The notes beneath the pieces are model-generated. The model searched no databases. It saw only the letters and a program-made list of their open reading frames with translations, and was not told the DNA's origin. From NCBI RefSeq assembly GCF_001422375.1, contig NZ_LMMU01000004.1:1-32265 (forward strand): a stretch of 32,265 nucleotides of DNA. The letters run 5' to 3'. Positions 18,899-26,337 of the stretch are shown in pieces. The translations under genes and the position numbers were made by a program. The stretch's first letter is position 1. Every line of letters starts with the position of its first letter. This DNA comes from Methylobacterium sp. Leaf99 (GTDB lineage Bacteria > Pseudomonadota > Alphaproteobacteria > Rhizobiales > Beijerinckiaceae).

Positions 18899-19610
18899 CG
18901 GGTGTCTCCCGGGAGGCTGGCGATTCGGAAGGAACGGCGAGACGCCCGGTGATCATCGAGCGCGTGAGGTTGACGGCCCCGCCGACGAAGACCTGACCGA
19001 CATGGACCAGGAGGAACAGGACCAGCAGGCTGGCGAAGACGAAGTGCAGGGTGCGGGCCGATTGCCGGCCGCCGAACAGGGTGAAGAGTTCGGGAAACGC
19101 CGCCGTGACGCCGGGCGACATGGTCAGCCCGGTCAGCACCATCAGGGGGAACAGTCCCAGGATCACGGCGAGATAGGCGAGTTTCTGCAGGGCGTTGTAG
19201 CGCAGGGCCTCGCGTCCCTCGGGTGGCCGCAGGCGGGCATGGTCGGCGATCTCCCGGGCGAGATGGCCGGGCGCCAGCTGGTCCCGGTCCGGCAGGAGGT
19301 TGCGGCGCAGGTGGCCGCCGACGAGCGAGACGAGGAGGTAGAGGCCGCCGTTGAGGACGAGGATCCAGGCGGCGAGGAAGTGCAGGTTGCGGCCCCAGCC
19401 GGTCTGTTCGAGGTTCACCGGCAGGGGCAGCACGAGGGCGGCGGGGGCGTCGTTGGCCCCGGTCTCGCCCCAGAACAGGCGTGGCAGGGCGAGCAGGATG
19501 GCGACGCCGCTGACGAGGAGCGCCCCGAACGCGGCCGTGTTCACCCAATGGGTCAGGCGCACGAAGGCGCGATGCCGGAACACCGTCTGCCGTGGCACCC
19601 GGCCGGTCAT
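18891..19610 (-). CDS. Di-haem cytochrome b (b561/hydrogenase-type) membrane protein
   Basis: The 239-residue protein has four main hydrophobic helices, with histidines placed for haem b: F-V-R-L-T-H-W-V-N (about 16-24), W-G-R-N-L-H-F-L-A-A-W (near 80), S-A-R-T-L-H-F-V-F-A-S and L-V-H-V-G-Q-V-F-V-G-G (late). The pattern is that of bacterial cytochrome b561 and of the membrane subunits of formate dehydrogenase and hydrogenase. It most likely passes electrons between quinone and the exported molybdoenzyme encoded next. The frame is open further upstream, but the ATG overlapping the methyltransferase stop (ATGA) is the natural start. Confidence 0.88.
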   Translation of the reverse strand: MTGRVPRQTVFRHRAFVRLTHWVNTAAFGALLVSGVAILLALPRLFWGETGANDAPAALVLPLPVNLEQTGWGRNLHFLAAWILVLNGGLYLLVSLVGGHLRRNLLPDRDQLAPGHLAREIADHARLRPPEGREALRYNALQKLAYLAVILGLFPLMVLTGLTMSPGVTAAFPELFTLFGGRQSARTLHFVFASLLVLFLLVHVGQVFVGGAVNLTRSMITGRLAVPSESPASRETPDA

Positions 19611-20197
19611 GAATCCACAGCGCGCAGCACGTCGAGGCGGTAGCGCTCCGTGCGGGTCTGCCGGCATGGCTCCAGGGTGCCCGCCGTCCCGGCGATGAGG
19701 GCCTCGACGGCGTCGTCCCCGCTCAGCGGATAATTCGTCTCGCCGGTCCAGTGGACGAGGACGATCTCGGCGCCGGGCTTCACCGCCTGCACCATGTGTC
19801 CGGCGAGGCGGGCGAGGTCGGCGCGGGTGAAGAAGTACAGCACCTCCGACACAAGGATGAGGTCGAACCGGCCGGGCGGCCATTCGTCGGGCACCGCCGC
19901 GCGCAGGAACGCGACGTGCGGGCTGCCGGCGCAGCGCGCCCGGGCCGCGTCGAGGGCGGTCTCGGCCACGTCGAGGGAGAGGAGCCGGGTGCAGCGCTCC
20001 GCCAGCCGCCTTGTCAGGACGCCGATGGAGCAGCCCACCTCAAGGGCCTCGCCGTAGGTCTCCCGCGAGAGCGCCGCCAGGGTGGCGTCGTATTTCGCCG
20101 CCTCGTAGGCGCTGGTGGTGAACCCCCAGGGGTCCGGATTCCCGGCATAGATGCCCTCGAAGTAATCGGGCGGGAGCGAGGCGGTGGACCGGGTCAT
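19607..20197 (-). CDS. SAM-dependent methyltransferase, NodS-like
   Basis: The 196-residue enzyme has a class I methyltransferase core: L-P-P-D-Y-F-E-G-I-Y with D-P-W-G-F (a NodS-family opening), the SAM loop A-L-E-V-G-C-S-I-G-V-L-T (about 51-62), L-L-S-L-D-V-A as the acidic second strand, and F-D-L-I-L-V-S-E-V-L-Y-F (near 110) as the fourth. NodS methylates an amino group of chitin oligomers, so relatives may act on amino sugars or other amines. The ATG overlaps the preceding acyl-CoA dehydrogenase-like stop by four bases; a TTG nine bases upstream is a less likely start. Confidence 0.87.
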   Translation of the reverse strand: MTRSTASLPPDYFEGIYAGNPDPWGFTTSAYEAAKYDATLAALSRETYGEALEVGCSIGVLTRRLAERCTRLLSLDVAETALDAARARCAGSPHVAFLRAAVPDEWPPGRFDLILVSEVLYFFTRADLARLAGHMVQAVKPGAEIVLVHWTGETNYPLSGDDAVEALIAGTAGTLEPCRQTRTERYRLDVLRAVDS

Positions 20198-21393
20198 GCG
20201 GCGCAATCGGGTTGGCGGTCGACGGGGCTCCTGTCCAATGTGCCTTCGTCGCGGTGATCGCGCCAGAGGGCATCGGCCGGTCGGTCATCGGCGAGGACGT
20301 GGGCCGCCGCATGCGTCAGGGCGCGATCGGGTCCGGGCTGGCGCAGGTAGGTGGCGAGATCGCGCATGAGCCGCTCCAGGGGGTGCGTCTGCAGGAAGCC
20401 GGCGAGCCCCACGGAGCGTTGCGCGCGCTCCAGCACGTCGAGGCCGGCCCGCTCCACGGCGAGGCGGGTGAGGTTGACGTAGGCGATCACCCGCGCCGGT
20501 TCCGCATCGGGATCGGCCGCCATGGCAGCGGCGCGGCCGACGAACAGCCGCGCCGTCTCCACGGCGATGGCCGCCTCGCCGAGGCGTGCCGCCTGATGCG
20601 GGTCACCGCCGCGCCCGGTGGCGACGAGGTGCGTCCGCAGGCTGTCGAACACCGCCTCGATCCCGCCGAGCTGTACGGCGGTGAAGCGCCAGGCGCCGGC
20701 GGAGAAGTGCGGCTCGCGGAAGTAATCGTCGGCCTCCCCCACGGCTGCCTGGGCATCCACGGACAGGCCGGTGAAATCGAGCACCCCCGAAGTCGAGGCG
20801 CGCATGCCGTGGGCGCACCACGACGATAGGTCGGCCCGCGTGCCGGGCTCGAGGGTGACGACGAGCATCTGCTGGCGCCCATCGGGCCGGCGCGCGGTGA
20901 CGAGGGGACGCGTCACCGATCCGGCACCCGAGGCGAAGGACTTCACGCCCGCGAGCCGGCCGGTTCCGTCGGGATCGAGGTCGAGGCCGCCGGACTGGGG
21001 CTGGGTGTTCCACACCCCGAACAGGTGCCCGGCGCGGATATCGGCCACGAGACGTTCGAGCACGGGCCCGGACGCGTAGCGCAGGATCAGCGACAGAGCG
21101 TTGACGTGGCCTTCGTAGAGCCGCCCGAGGGCGAGGCTGCCGCGGCCGACCTCCGCCAGCACGTCGAGCAGCACGGGGGCGAGGGCCGGCGCATCGAGGC
21201 CGGACCCGCCGAGCGCCATAGGAAGGGGGGCCGCCAGCAGGCCGGCCTCGTGGCAATGGACGATGTCGTGCTCGGGAAACCCGCCGGTGCGGTCGAGGGC
21301 GTCCGCCCGCTCGGCGGCGAGGCGCGCGACGGACCGGGCGGCGGCACGGATTCGGGAGCCAGTCTCAATGCGGTCGGGGACGATGAAATTCAT
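20194..21393 (-). CDS. Acyl-CoA dehydrogenase-like protein
   Basis: The 399-residue product has the helical N-terminal domain (A-A-E-R-A-D-A-L-D through L-P-M-A-L-G-G-S-G), the middle strand domain with G-V-K-S-F-A-S-G-A-G-S-V-T-R-P-L-V-T, and a C-terminal helical bundle. The usual Arg and Glu catalytic signatures of fatty acid dehydrogenases are not obvious, so it may belong to the looser group that includes hydroxylases of the DszC or SfnB type. The start chosen is M-N-F-I-V-P-D-R, with GGGG just ahead; an ATG four codons upstream is possible. In related bacteria a gene like this, I believe, often sits beside a NodS-like methyltransferase and a PIG-L deacetylase; no deacetylase is seen here. 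Confidence 0.8.
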   Translation of the reverse strand: MNFIVPDRIETGSRIRAAARSVARLAAERADALDRTGGFPEHDIVHCHEAGLLAAPLPMALGGSGLDAPALAPVLLDVLAEVGRGSLALGRLYEGHVNALSLILRYASGPVLERLVADIRAGHLFGVWNTQPQSGGLDLDPDGTGRLAGVKSFASGAGSVTRPLVTARRPDGRQQMLVVTLEPGTRADLSSWCAHGMRASTSGVLDFTGLSVDAQAAVGEADDYFREPHFSAGAWRFTAVQLGGIEAVFDSLRTHLVATGRGGDPHQAARLGEAAIAVETARLFVGRAAAMAADPDAEPARVIAYVNLTRLAVERAGLDVLERAQRSVGLAGFLQTHPLERLMRDLATYLRQPGPDRALTHAAAHVLADDRPADALWRDHRDEGTLDRSPVDRQPDCAA

Positions 21394-21784
21394 CCCCGTG
21401 AACATGGAACACGCCAGCGTATTCGCCAGTCGCCGACGGTGTCTTTTACGGTAAAACGTGTCCTGCACAGGCGGGCGAATCGTTACGCGATCGGCGGGAT
21501 GGGCCGCGCGTCTCCGTGCCCGGCGACAGGATGCGCAGGTCCCGCGGCGTCGCGCGGGCGGCCGACGCTACGGTGACGCGGGAGCAGGCGGAAACGGCGA
21601 CGATGACGGCGGCACCCACCAGGGTCTTGGCGGTCTCGGTATCCCCGGGCTGAAATCCTGAAAACGATCTCGGGTCGCCGACGATGCGCGGCGAAAGCCG
21701 TGACGACGCGTTCAACGTGGCCCCAGCTCCCGCGCCGTGACACTGCCATGCGCACCGCCCATCCGGTCCGGCGGCGCCGGGGCT
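21394..21784 (-). other. 391-base gap without a supported gene; promoter region
   Basis: This stretch separates the SfnB-like stop from the four-gene operon that starts at 21393. A perfect dyad TTTTAC-G-GTAAAA lies at 21444-21456 in an otherwise GC-rich region, about 50 bases ahead of the start codon, a reasonable place for an operator or promoter. Short open frames here lack protein-like composition and good starts. Confidence 0.4.
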
Positions 21785-23044
21785 TCAACTCCAGGCGTGG
21801 AAAGGCGGGTTGACCCCGTTGAGGGCGTGGTTGCCGACGATGGCGTATTTCCAACGCACGGGGTCGTGGAGCGTGTGCGTGCGGGCGTTGCGCCAGTGCC
21901 GGTCGAGGTTGTGCTCGTCGAGGGTCGAGCGGGTGCCGGCGAGTTCGAAGAGGGTGTTGGTGGTCGCGAGCGCCACTTCCGTGGTGAGGACCTTCGCCTC
22001 CGCCACCGCGAGCTGGGCTGCCGCGACGCTTTCGGCGTCGGGAGCGGCCACCGCCCCGTCGAGGGCGAGGCCGGCCCGGTCGAGGAGGGCTTCCGCCGCG
22101 TGCAGGCGGATGGTGAGGTCGCCGACGATCGAGATGGTATGGGGATCGTCCGAGGCCCGCTCCAGGCCGCTGTCGATCCAGGGGCGCGACTTCGTGCGCA
22201 CGAACGCCACGGTTTCGGCCAGCGCCTCGCGGGCGATGCCCGCATCCACGGCGGCCTGAATGACCTGGAAGATCGCCCCGTTGGCGCTCGGACGCTCGTA
22301 GCCCTTCCACGACGGCACGAGGTGGCTCTTCTCCACCCGGACGCCGTCGAGGATCACCGTGCCGCTCGCCGTGGTGCGCTGGCCGAAGCTCGACCAGTCG
22401 TCGATGACGGACAGGCCCGGCGCGTTGCGCTCGGCGATGGCGTACCAGGGCCGGCCCTGGTCATCGATGGCGACGATGGGCACGAGGTGGGCGAGCAACG
22501 CCCCCGTCGCGTAGAACTTGCGGCCGTGGACGATGACGTGGTCGCCCTGATCGACGAAGTGGGTCTTGAAGTCGGCGGCCCGCGGAGTGCCGCTCTCGGA
22601 GAAGGCGTTGCCGAAGCGGGTGCCCGCCAGAACCTTGCCGAACAGCAGAGCCTTCTGCGCCTCGTCCGATACGGTGTCGATGGCGGCCACGATGCCGAGG
22701 TGGTTCTGTGCGATCTGCCCGATGGACGGATCGGCCGCCGAGACGATGGCGATCACCCGCGCCAGGGTCCGGTAGGACACGCCCGGCCCGCCATGGGCCT
22801 TCGGCACGTTGATCGACCACAGGCCACTTTGAGAGAACGTGTCGAGTTCGGCGAAGGGCCGGCGCCCGGTGCGGTCGCGCTCGGCCGCCTCCGTGCGGAA
22901 CGCGCCCGCCAGGGCATGGGCGACGCGGAGCGCCTCGGCGTCGTCTCGGATGATGTGGGCAGGCTCCGGCAACTTGTCGGGGCCGGGGCCCCCCTGGGGC
23001 ACGCGGTTGGCCTCGATGGCGCCCGCGTTGATGGCGATGTTCAT
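21785..23044 (-). CDS. SfnB-like flavin-dependent acyl-CoA dehydrogenase-type monooxygenase
   Basis: The 419-residue protein matches the SfnB/DszC branch of the acyl-CoA dehydrogenase fold, flavoproteins used in sulfur acquisition from organosulfur compounds. Landmarks are G-L-W-S-I-N-V-P-K-A-H-G-G-P-G-V-S (about 74-90), S-I-G-Q-I-A-Q-N-H-L-G (about 106-116), F-G-N-A-F-S-E (about 143-149) and the C-terminal D-R-H-W-R-N-A-R-T-H-T-L-H-D-P-V (about 388-403), typical of this branch. It lies 46 bases after the SfnG-like gene on the same strand. A CGGAG precedes the ATG. The exact substrate is not shown by sequence. Confidence 0.87.
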   Translation of the reverse strand: MNIAINAGAIEANRVPQGGPGPDKLPEPAHIIRDDAEALRVAHALAGAFRTEAAERDRTGRRPFAELDTFSQSGLWSINVPKAHGGPGVSYRTLARVIAIVSAADPSIGQIAQNHLGIVAAIDTVSDEAQKALLFGKVLAGTRFGNAFSESGTPRAADFKTHFVDQGDHVIVHGRKFYATGALLAHLVPIVAIDDQGRPWYAIAERNAPGLSVIDDWSSFGQRTTASGTVILDGVRVEKSHLVPSWKGYERPSANGAIFQVIQAAVDAGIAREALAETVAFVRTKSRPWIDSGLERASDDPHTISIVGDLTIRLHAAEALLDRAGLALDGAVAAPDAESVAAAQLAVAEAKVLTTEVALATTNTLFELAGTRSTLDEHNLDRHWRNARTHTLHDPVRWKYAIVGNHALNGVNPPFHAWS

Positions 23045-23090
23045 GGATGGTCTCCGGAGGATTCTGACAGCACTCGTTCGGCCGAGCCGC

Positions 23091-24203
23091 TCAGGCGGCT
23101 TCCGCCTGGCGCCCGCGTTCCGCCTCCAGGGCCCGCACCCGCGGGATGATGTGCGCGCCGAAATACGCGACCTCCTCCTGGAAGTGCAGGAAGGCCAGCA
23201 GCGCCAGATCCACGCCGGCCTCCTTCAGGGCGACGATGCGCTCGGCGATCTGGTCGGGCGTGCCGATGAGGTTGGTCTTGAAGCCGTCGTTGTACTGGAC
23301 GAGATCCTCGAAGCTCGATTTCGCCCAGTTCCCCTCCCCTTCCGGCGAGGCCTTGCCGGCGTTCTTCGCCTCGTGGCCGAAGGCCTTGACCGCCTCCGGG
23401 TCGGCGTTGTCGATGATCTCCTTGAGGACGGCGCGGGCCTCCTCCTCCGTGTCGCGGGCGATGACGAAGGCGTTGACGCCGACCTTGACGGAATGGCCGT
23501 TGGCCCGCGCCTTTTCCTGGATGTCGTCGACCTGGGCCCGGATGCCCTCCGGGGTATTGCCGTTGGTGAAGTACCAATCGGACACCCGCGCCGCCATGTC
23601 CCGCGCCGCCCGGGACGAGCCACCCTGGAAGATCTCGGGCTGCGGGTCGGCGGGCTTCGGCTTCAGGGTGTAGTTCGTGTAGCGATAGAAATCGCCCCGG
23701 AACGTGAAGTTGTCCTGGGTCCAGATCCCACGGAGCGCCGTGATGAATTCCTCCGAGCGCCGGTAGCGCTCGTCGTGGTCGAGCCACGGCTCGCCGATGG
23801 CGCGGAACTCGCCCGAGAACCAGCCCGAGACCACGTTGATGGCGATGCGCCCCTCGCTCAGCTGGCTGATGGTGGCGATCTGCTTGGCCGCGAGCGTCGG
23901 GTTCCACGGTCCCGGCAGCAGGGCGGCGATGACCTTGAGCTTCGTGGTGGCGGCCAGCAGCGCATGGCTGAAGGCCACGGACTCATGCTGGTACTCTGCG
24001 CCGTAGCCGGCGGTGAAGCGGATCTGCGTCAGGGCGTAGTCGAACCCGGCTGCTTCCGCGATCTGCGCCAAGCGCCGGTTGTAGGGCGCGTCCCAGCTCG
24101 TGCGCTGGGGAATCTTGCTGATGACGAGGCCGCCCGAGACGTTGGGCACCCAATAGGCGAACCGGATCGGCGCGTCCGTGGCGGCGGGCTGTCGCGAGGT
24201 CAT
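23091..24203 (-). CDS. sfnG: SfnG-like FMN-dependent dimethylsulfone monooxygenase
   Basis: SfnG is a luciferase-like monooxygenase that uses reduced FMN to split dimethylsulfone into methanesulfinate and formaldehyde, giving sulfur when sulfate is short. The 370-residue protein shows the diagnostic start F-A-Y-W-V-P-N-V-S-G-G-L-V-I-S-K-I, then Y-H-H-like core features: R-I-A-I-N-V-V-S-G-W-F-S-G-E-F and F-Q-G-G-S-S-R-A-A-R. For a methylotroph the formaldehyde product is also a carbon source. I chose the ATG at 24203; a TTG six codons upstream is possible but has no ribosome-binding site. The flavin reductase is not in the window. Confidence 0.9.
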   Translation of the reverse strand: MTSRQPAATDAPIRFAYWVPNVSGGLVISKIPQRTSWDAPYNRRLAQIAEAAGFDYALTQIRFTAGYGAEYQHESVAFSHALLAATTKLKVIAALLPGPWNPTLAAKQIATISQLSEGRIAINVVSGWFSGEFRAIGEPWLDHDERYRRSEEFITALRGIWTQDNFTFRGDFYRYTNYTLKPKPADPQPEIFQGGSSRAARDMAARVSDWYFTNGNTPEGIRAQVDDIQEKARANGHSVKVGVNAFVIARDTEEEARAVLKEIIDNADPEAVKAFGHEAKNAGKASPEGEGNWAKSSFEDLVQYNDGFKTNLIGTPDQIAERIVALKEAGVDLALLAFLHFQEEVAYFGAHIIPRVRALEAERGRQAEAA

Positions 24204-24276
24204 GGGATGATCCGTATTCAAGGAGACGCATGCGCTGGCGGCTTGCGCACGAGGCGAGGAGGAAAACAGAGGCTGA

Positions 24277-24309
24277 TCTTTGCCGATGCTGCAGGGTTTG
24301 CGGCAAAGA
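24277..24309 (-). promoter_or_regulatory. Hairpin in the sfnG leader
   Basis: TCTTTGCCG (24277-24285) and CGGCAAAGA (24301-24309) are perfect 9-bp complements with a 15-base spacer, about 75 bases upstream of the sfnG ATG. It could be an operator or a leader-RNA stem. No T run follows on the minus strand, so a simple terminator is unlikely. Confidence 0.4.
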
Positions 24310-24313
24310 ACTG

Positions 24314-24360
24314 GGATACTGTAAGGTGTGTATCCGCGTTATCGATCGATTTCAGTATCC
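24314..24360 (-). promoter_or_regulatory. GGATACTG/CAGTATCC inverted repeat upstream of sfnG
   Basis: GGATACTG (24314-24321) and CAGTATCC (24353-24360) are perfect 8-bp arms with 31 bases between. A third copy of the core, GTATCCGC, begins at 24330 and repeats at 24355, 25 bases apart. Spaced repeats like these suit a regulator binding two half-sites on one face of the helix. Confidence 0.4.
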
Positions 24361-24914
24361 GCCCGCGGCCGCCGCACGTCAAAGGAAGCAAATGGCTTTT
24401 TGCGGCGCGCACGGAAAAGACTGTTCTCCCATCCGGACGTCCGGCCACGTGATCGGTTTCCCGGGTCCGGCGGGATGGCCGGCGGACAGGCGCGCGAATC
24501 GGTGATTCGCGGGTCTGAAACCCGTTTTCCGGCAAGGCGTTGTCCCGGTCGCGCCGGTTCCGACGCGGGGTCTCCGCGCGCCCGTCCGTCGCGGATCCGA
24601 ACGCGGCCATCACCATTCCGAGAGAATTCACAGGAGGGGCCGTCCTGTATCGCGCGCCATAAAGCGGCAGGGTGCATCAGTCCTGAGCGTTTTTGCGCGG
24701 TTGCCTTGGGCTCGCATCTTTCTTGGGCAGTCACGTGATTGCCGCGTGCGCAGAGGATGTAAATTAAAGGCAGCGCGCAATTTGTGGATACTACGACGGT
24801 TGTCAGAAAAGATCAGTCATTTAAGGGATCGTTAACCGACCGGACCCTACGTTCCAAGAACCGTTCCTTGATCGGCTGCGCATCGCATCCGGACCGACAG
24901 GCAGGATCACCGCC

Positions 24915-25334
24915 ATGGCTCGCGCGTCCCTTCCACCCCTCGTCATCCTGCTGGCCGGCGACGAGCTGACTCGGTCGATCACGACGAGCTGCCTGGAGGC
25001 GTCCGGCTACGACGTCCTCAGCGCGCGCACGGCCGGGGAGGTCGAGGCGCTGTTGCTGGGCCAGACCGACCGGCGCCGGGTCGATGTGCTGGTGACCGAT
25101 GCCGACGTGCGCGACGAGGTCGATGGGTTCTCCCTGGGGGCCGTCGCCCGCTGTCTCGATCCCGCCGTGGGGGTGATCTACACCACGCGCTCGCCCCGCA
25201 CCCTGCCCGCCGCCATCGTGGCCGGAGCGCCGTGCCTCCGCACGCCCTACCACGCCCATCAGCTCGTGAGCCTCATCGCCGGCCTGCCCCGGCCGACGGT
25301 ACGGGGCCGGGGCGCCGCGCGCCGAGCCGCATGA
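24915..25334 (+). CDS. Single-domain receiver-like protein
   Basis: The 139-residue protein has a CheY-like fold pattern: L-V-I-L-L-A-G-D-E-L (9-18), V-D-V-L-V-T-D-A-D-V (56-65) with Asp62 as the likely phosphorylation site, V-G-V-I-Y-T-T-R-S (near 86-94), and L-R-T-P-Y (near 107-111). The usual switch lysine before the proline is threonine here, and the N-terminal acidic pair is reduced to D16-E17, so normal phosphorylation is in doubt. There is no output domain. The ATG follows GCAGGATCACCGCC. It is divergent from sfnG and upstream of luxR, with no histidine kinase nearby. Confidence 0.78.
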   Translation: MARASLPPLVILLAGDELTRSITTSCLEASGYDVLSARTAGEVEALLLGQTDRRRVDVLVTDADVRDEVDGFSLGAVARCLDPAVGVIYTTRSPRTLPAAIVAGAPCLRTPYHAHQLVSLIAGLPRPTVRGRGAARRAA

Positions 25335-25384
25335 GGTCGCCCCGGTGCGCGCACCTTCCTCGGGCCGCCGGCCCGGCGGGTGGC

Positions 25385-25412
25385 GCCCCGCCCGGTGGTA
25401 CCCTGGCGGGGC
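25385..25412 (+). terminator. GC-rich stem-loop after the receiver gene
   Basis: GCCCCGCC (25385-25392) and GGCGGGGC (25405-25412) form a perfect 8-bp stem with a 12-base loop, 50 bases after the receiver stop. No T run follows, so it is only a possible terminator. Confidence 0.3.
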
Positions 25413-25465
25413 CGAGCCAACCTATGGTGTGAAGCCACGGGCACCCGCGCGCGTCTTCACCTTTC

Positions 25466-25487
25466 ACAAACCATCGATCCTGTTACA
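25466..25487 (+). promoter_or_regulatory. Candidate luxR promoter
   Basis: In a locally AT-rich stretch ahead of luxR, TTTCAC and TACAAT lie about 16 bases apart, resembling a -35/-10 pair that would start transcription roughly 25 bases before the GTG start. Positions are approximate to a few bases. Confidence 0.3.
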
Positions 25488-25517
25488 ATCGCTGGGATAA
25501 TTTTTCGAGTAACGCTT

Positions 25518-26249
25518 GTGCCCGATGTCCGTCAGACCGCGTTCGACATTATCCATCGGTTGCGATCGGCGGGAACCCAGCGGGCCGTCTACGCGGAACT
25601 GCGCCGCACGGGCACGATCTTCGGCTACGACGCCTTCCTCATCGGCGGCCTGCCGCATTCGCCCAATGAGAGTCTGGCCGACTGTTCGATGATCTCGGGC
25701 TGGCCGACGGGCTGGACCCAGCGCTACCAGCAACAGAACTATCTCCACCAGGACCCGGTCATCCGCTACATCCGGGCGACGACGGAGCCGTTCCTGTGGC
25801 AGGAGGCGGTGACCCGTGGCGACCGGCGCGGCCTGACCGTGATGAACGAGGCGCGGGATTACGGCCTCGCGGAGGGGTTCTGCGTCCCTTTCCATGAGCT
25901 CGACGGCAGCGAGGCCGGAGTCAGCTTCGGCGGGAGCGAGGTGCGGCTGTCGGAGGATGCGCGCGCCGCCCTGCACCTCGTGGCGATCTACGCCATGTCC
26001 CGGGCCAAGGCGATCGCGCGCCGGACACCGGAGGACGATGCGGCCGACGCCACCGCCGGCCTGACCGGCCGGGAGGTCGAGTGCCTCAAATGGGCCGCCG
26101 CCGGCAAGACCGCGTGGGAGACTTCGGTGATCCTCTCCATCTCCGCCCGCACGGTGGAGCATCACCTCGCCTGCGCGGCACGCAAATTCAACGCGGCCAG
26201 CCGTGTCCAGAGCGTCGCCGAGGCCATACGGCGCGGCATCATAGACTGA
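25518..26249 (+). CDS. LuxR-type acyl-homoserine-lactone receptor/regulator
   Basis: The 243-residue protein has an N-terminal autoinducer-binding domain and a C-terminal LuxR helix-turn-helix. The ligand-pocket residues W66, Y70, D79 and W94 have exactly the spacing of TraR W57, Y61, D70 and W85. The DNA-binding part (about 178-243) runs L-T-G-R-E-V-E-C-L-K-W-A-A-A-G-K-T through S-A-R-T-V-E-H-H-L. The GTG start is chosen because it gives the family length; the frame is open further upstream, but that part is not protein-like and the ribosome-binding site is weak. The signal synthase gene follows after 88 bases, so this is a complete quorum-sensing pair. Confidence 0.92.
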   Translation: MPDVRQTAFDIIHRLRSAGTQRAVYAELRRTGTIFGYDAFLIGGLPHSPNESLADCSMISGWPTGWTQRYQQQNYLHQDPVIRYIRATTEPFLWQEAVTRGDRRGLTVMNEARDYGLAEGFCVPFHELDGSEAGVSFGGSEVRLSEDARAALHLVAIYAMSRAKAIARRTPEDDAADATAGLTGREVECLKWAAAGKTAWETSVILSISARTVEHHLACAARKFNAASRVQSVAEAIRRGIID

Positions 26250-26267
26250 ATCCGGCCCCTCCGATCC

Positions 26268-26283
26268 TCCGTAGATCTACGGA
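26268..26283. promoter_or_regulatory. Candidate lux box between luxR and luxI
   Basis: TCCGTAGATCTACGGA is a perfect 16-bp palindrome ending 54 bases before the luxI ATG. Its centre GTAGATCTAC resembles the centre of the TraR box (GTGCAGATCTGCAC). The position is right for LuxR control of luxI. Confidence 0.65.
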
Positions 26284-26337
26284 TGCCTGAGGGCTCCAAG
26301 CTTGGCCAGAACTCCCCCCGTTGCAGGGAGATCTGGT

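Larger units (their letters stand above)
24204..24914. other. 711-base intergenic region, no supported gene
   Basis: This gap separates the divergent sfnG and receiver-protein genes. The part near sfnG carries two inverted repeats listed separately. From about 24,740 to 24,850 the DNA is clearly more AT-rich than the surroundings, consistent with a promoter for the receiver gene. Open frames on both strands are rich in arginine, proline and serine and have no recognisable protein character. Confidence 0.5.

Noticed and set aside
21446..21715. An 89-codon minus-strand frame with a signal-like hydrophobic stretch
   Set aside because: It starts at TTG without a ribosome-binding site, and the rest is arginine- and serine-rich low-information sequence; it lies in the probable promoter region of the operon.
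23091..24203. SfnG-like gene as a second RutA or an alkanesulfonate monooxygenase (SsuD)
   Set aside because: The opening F-A-Y-W-V-P-N-V-S-G-G and the neighbouring SfnB-like gene fit SfnG better; RutA is already present with its own partners.
24339..24734. Open frames on both strands in the sfnG-receiver gap
   Set aside because: Arginine/proline/serine-rich products, no start signals, no recognisable pattern.
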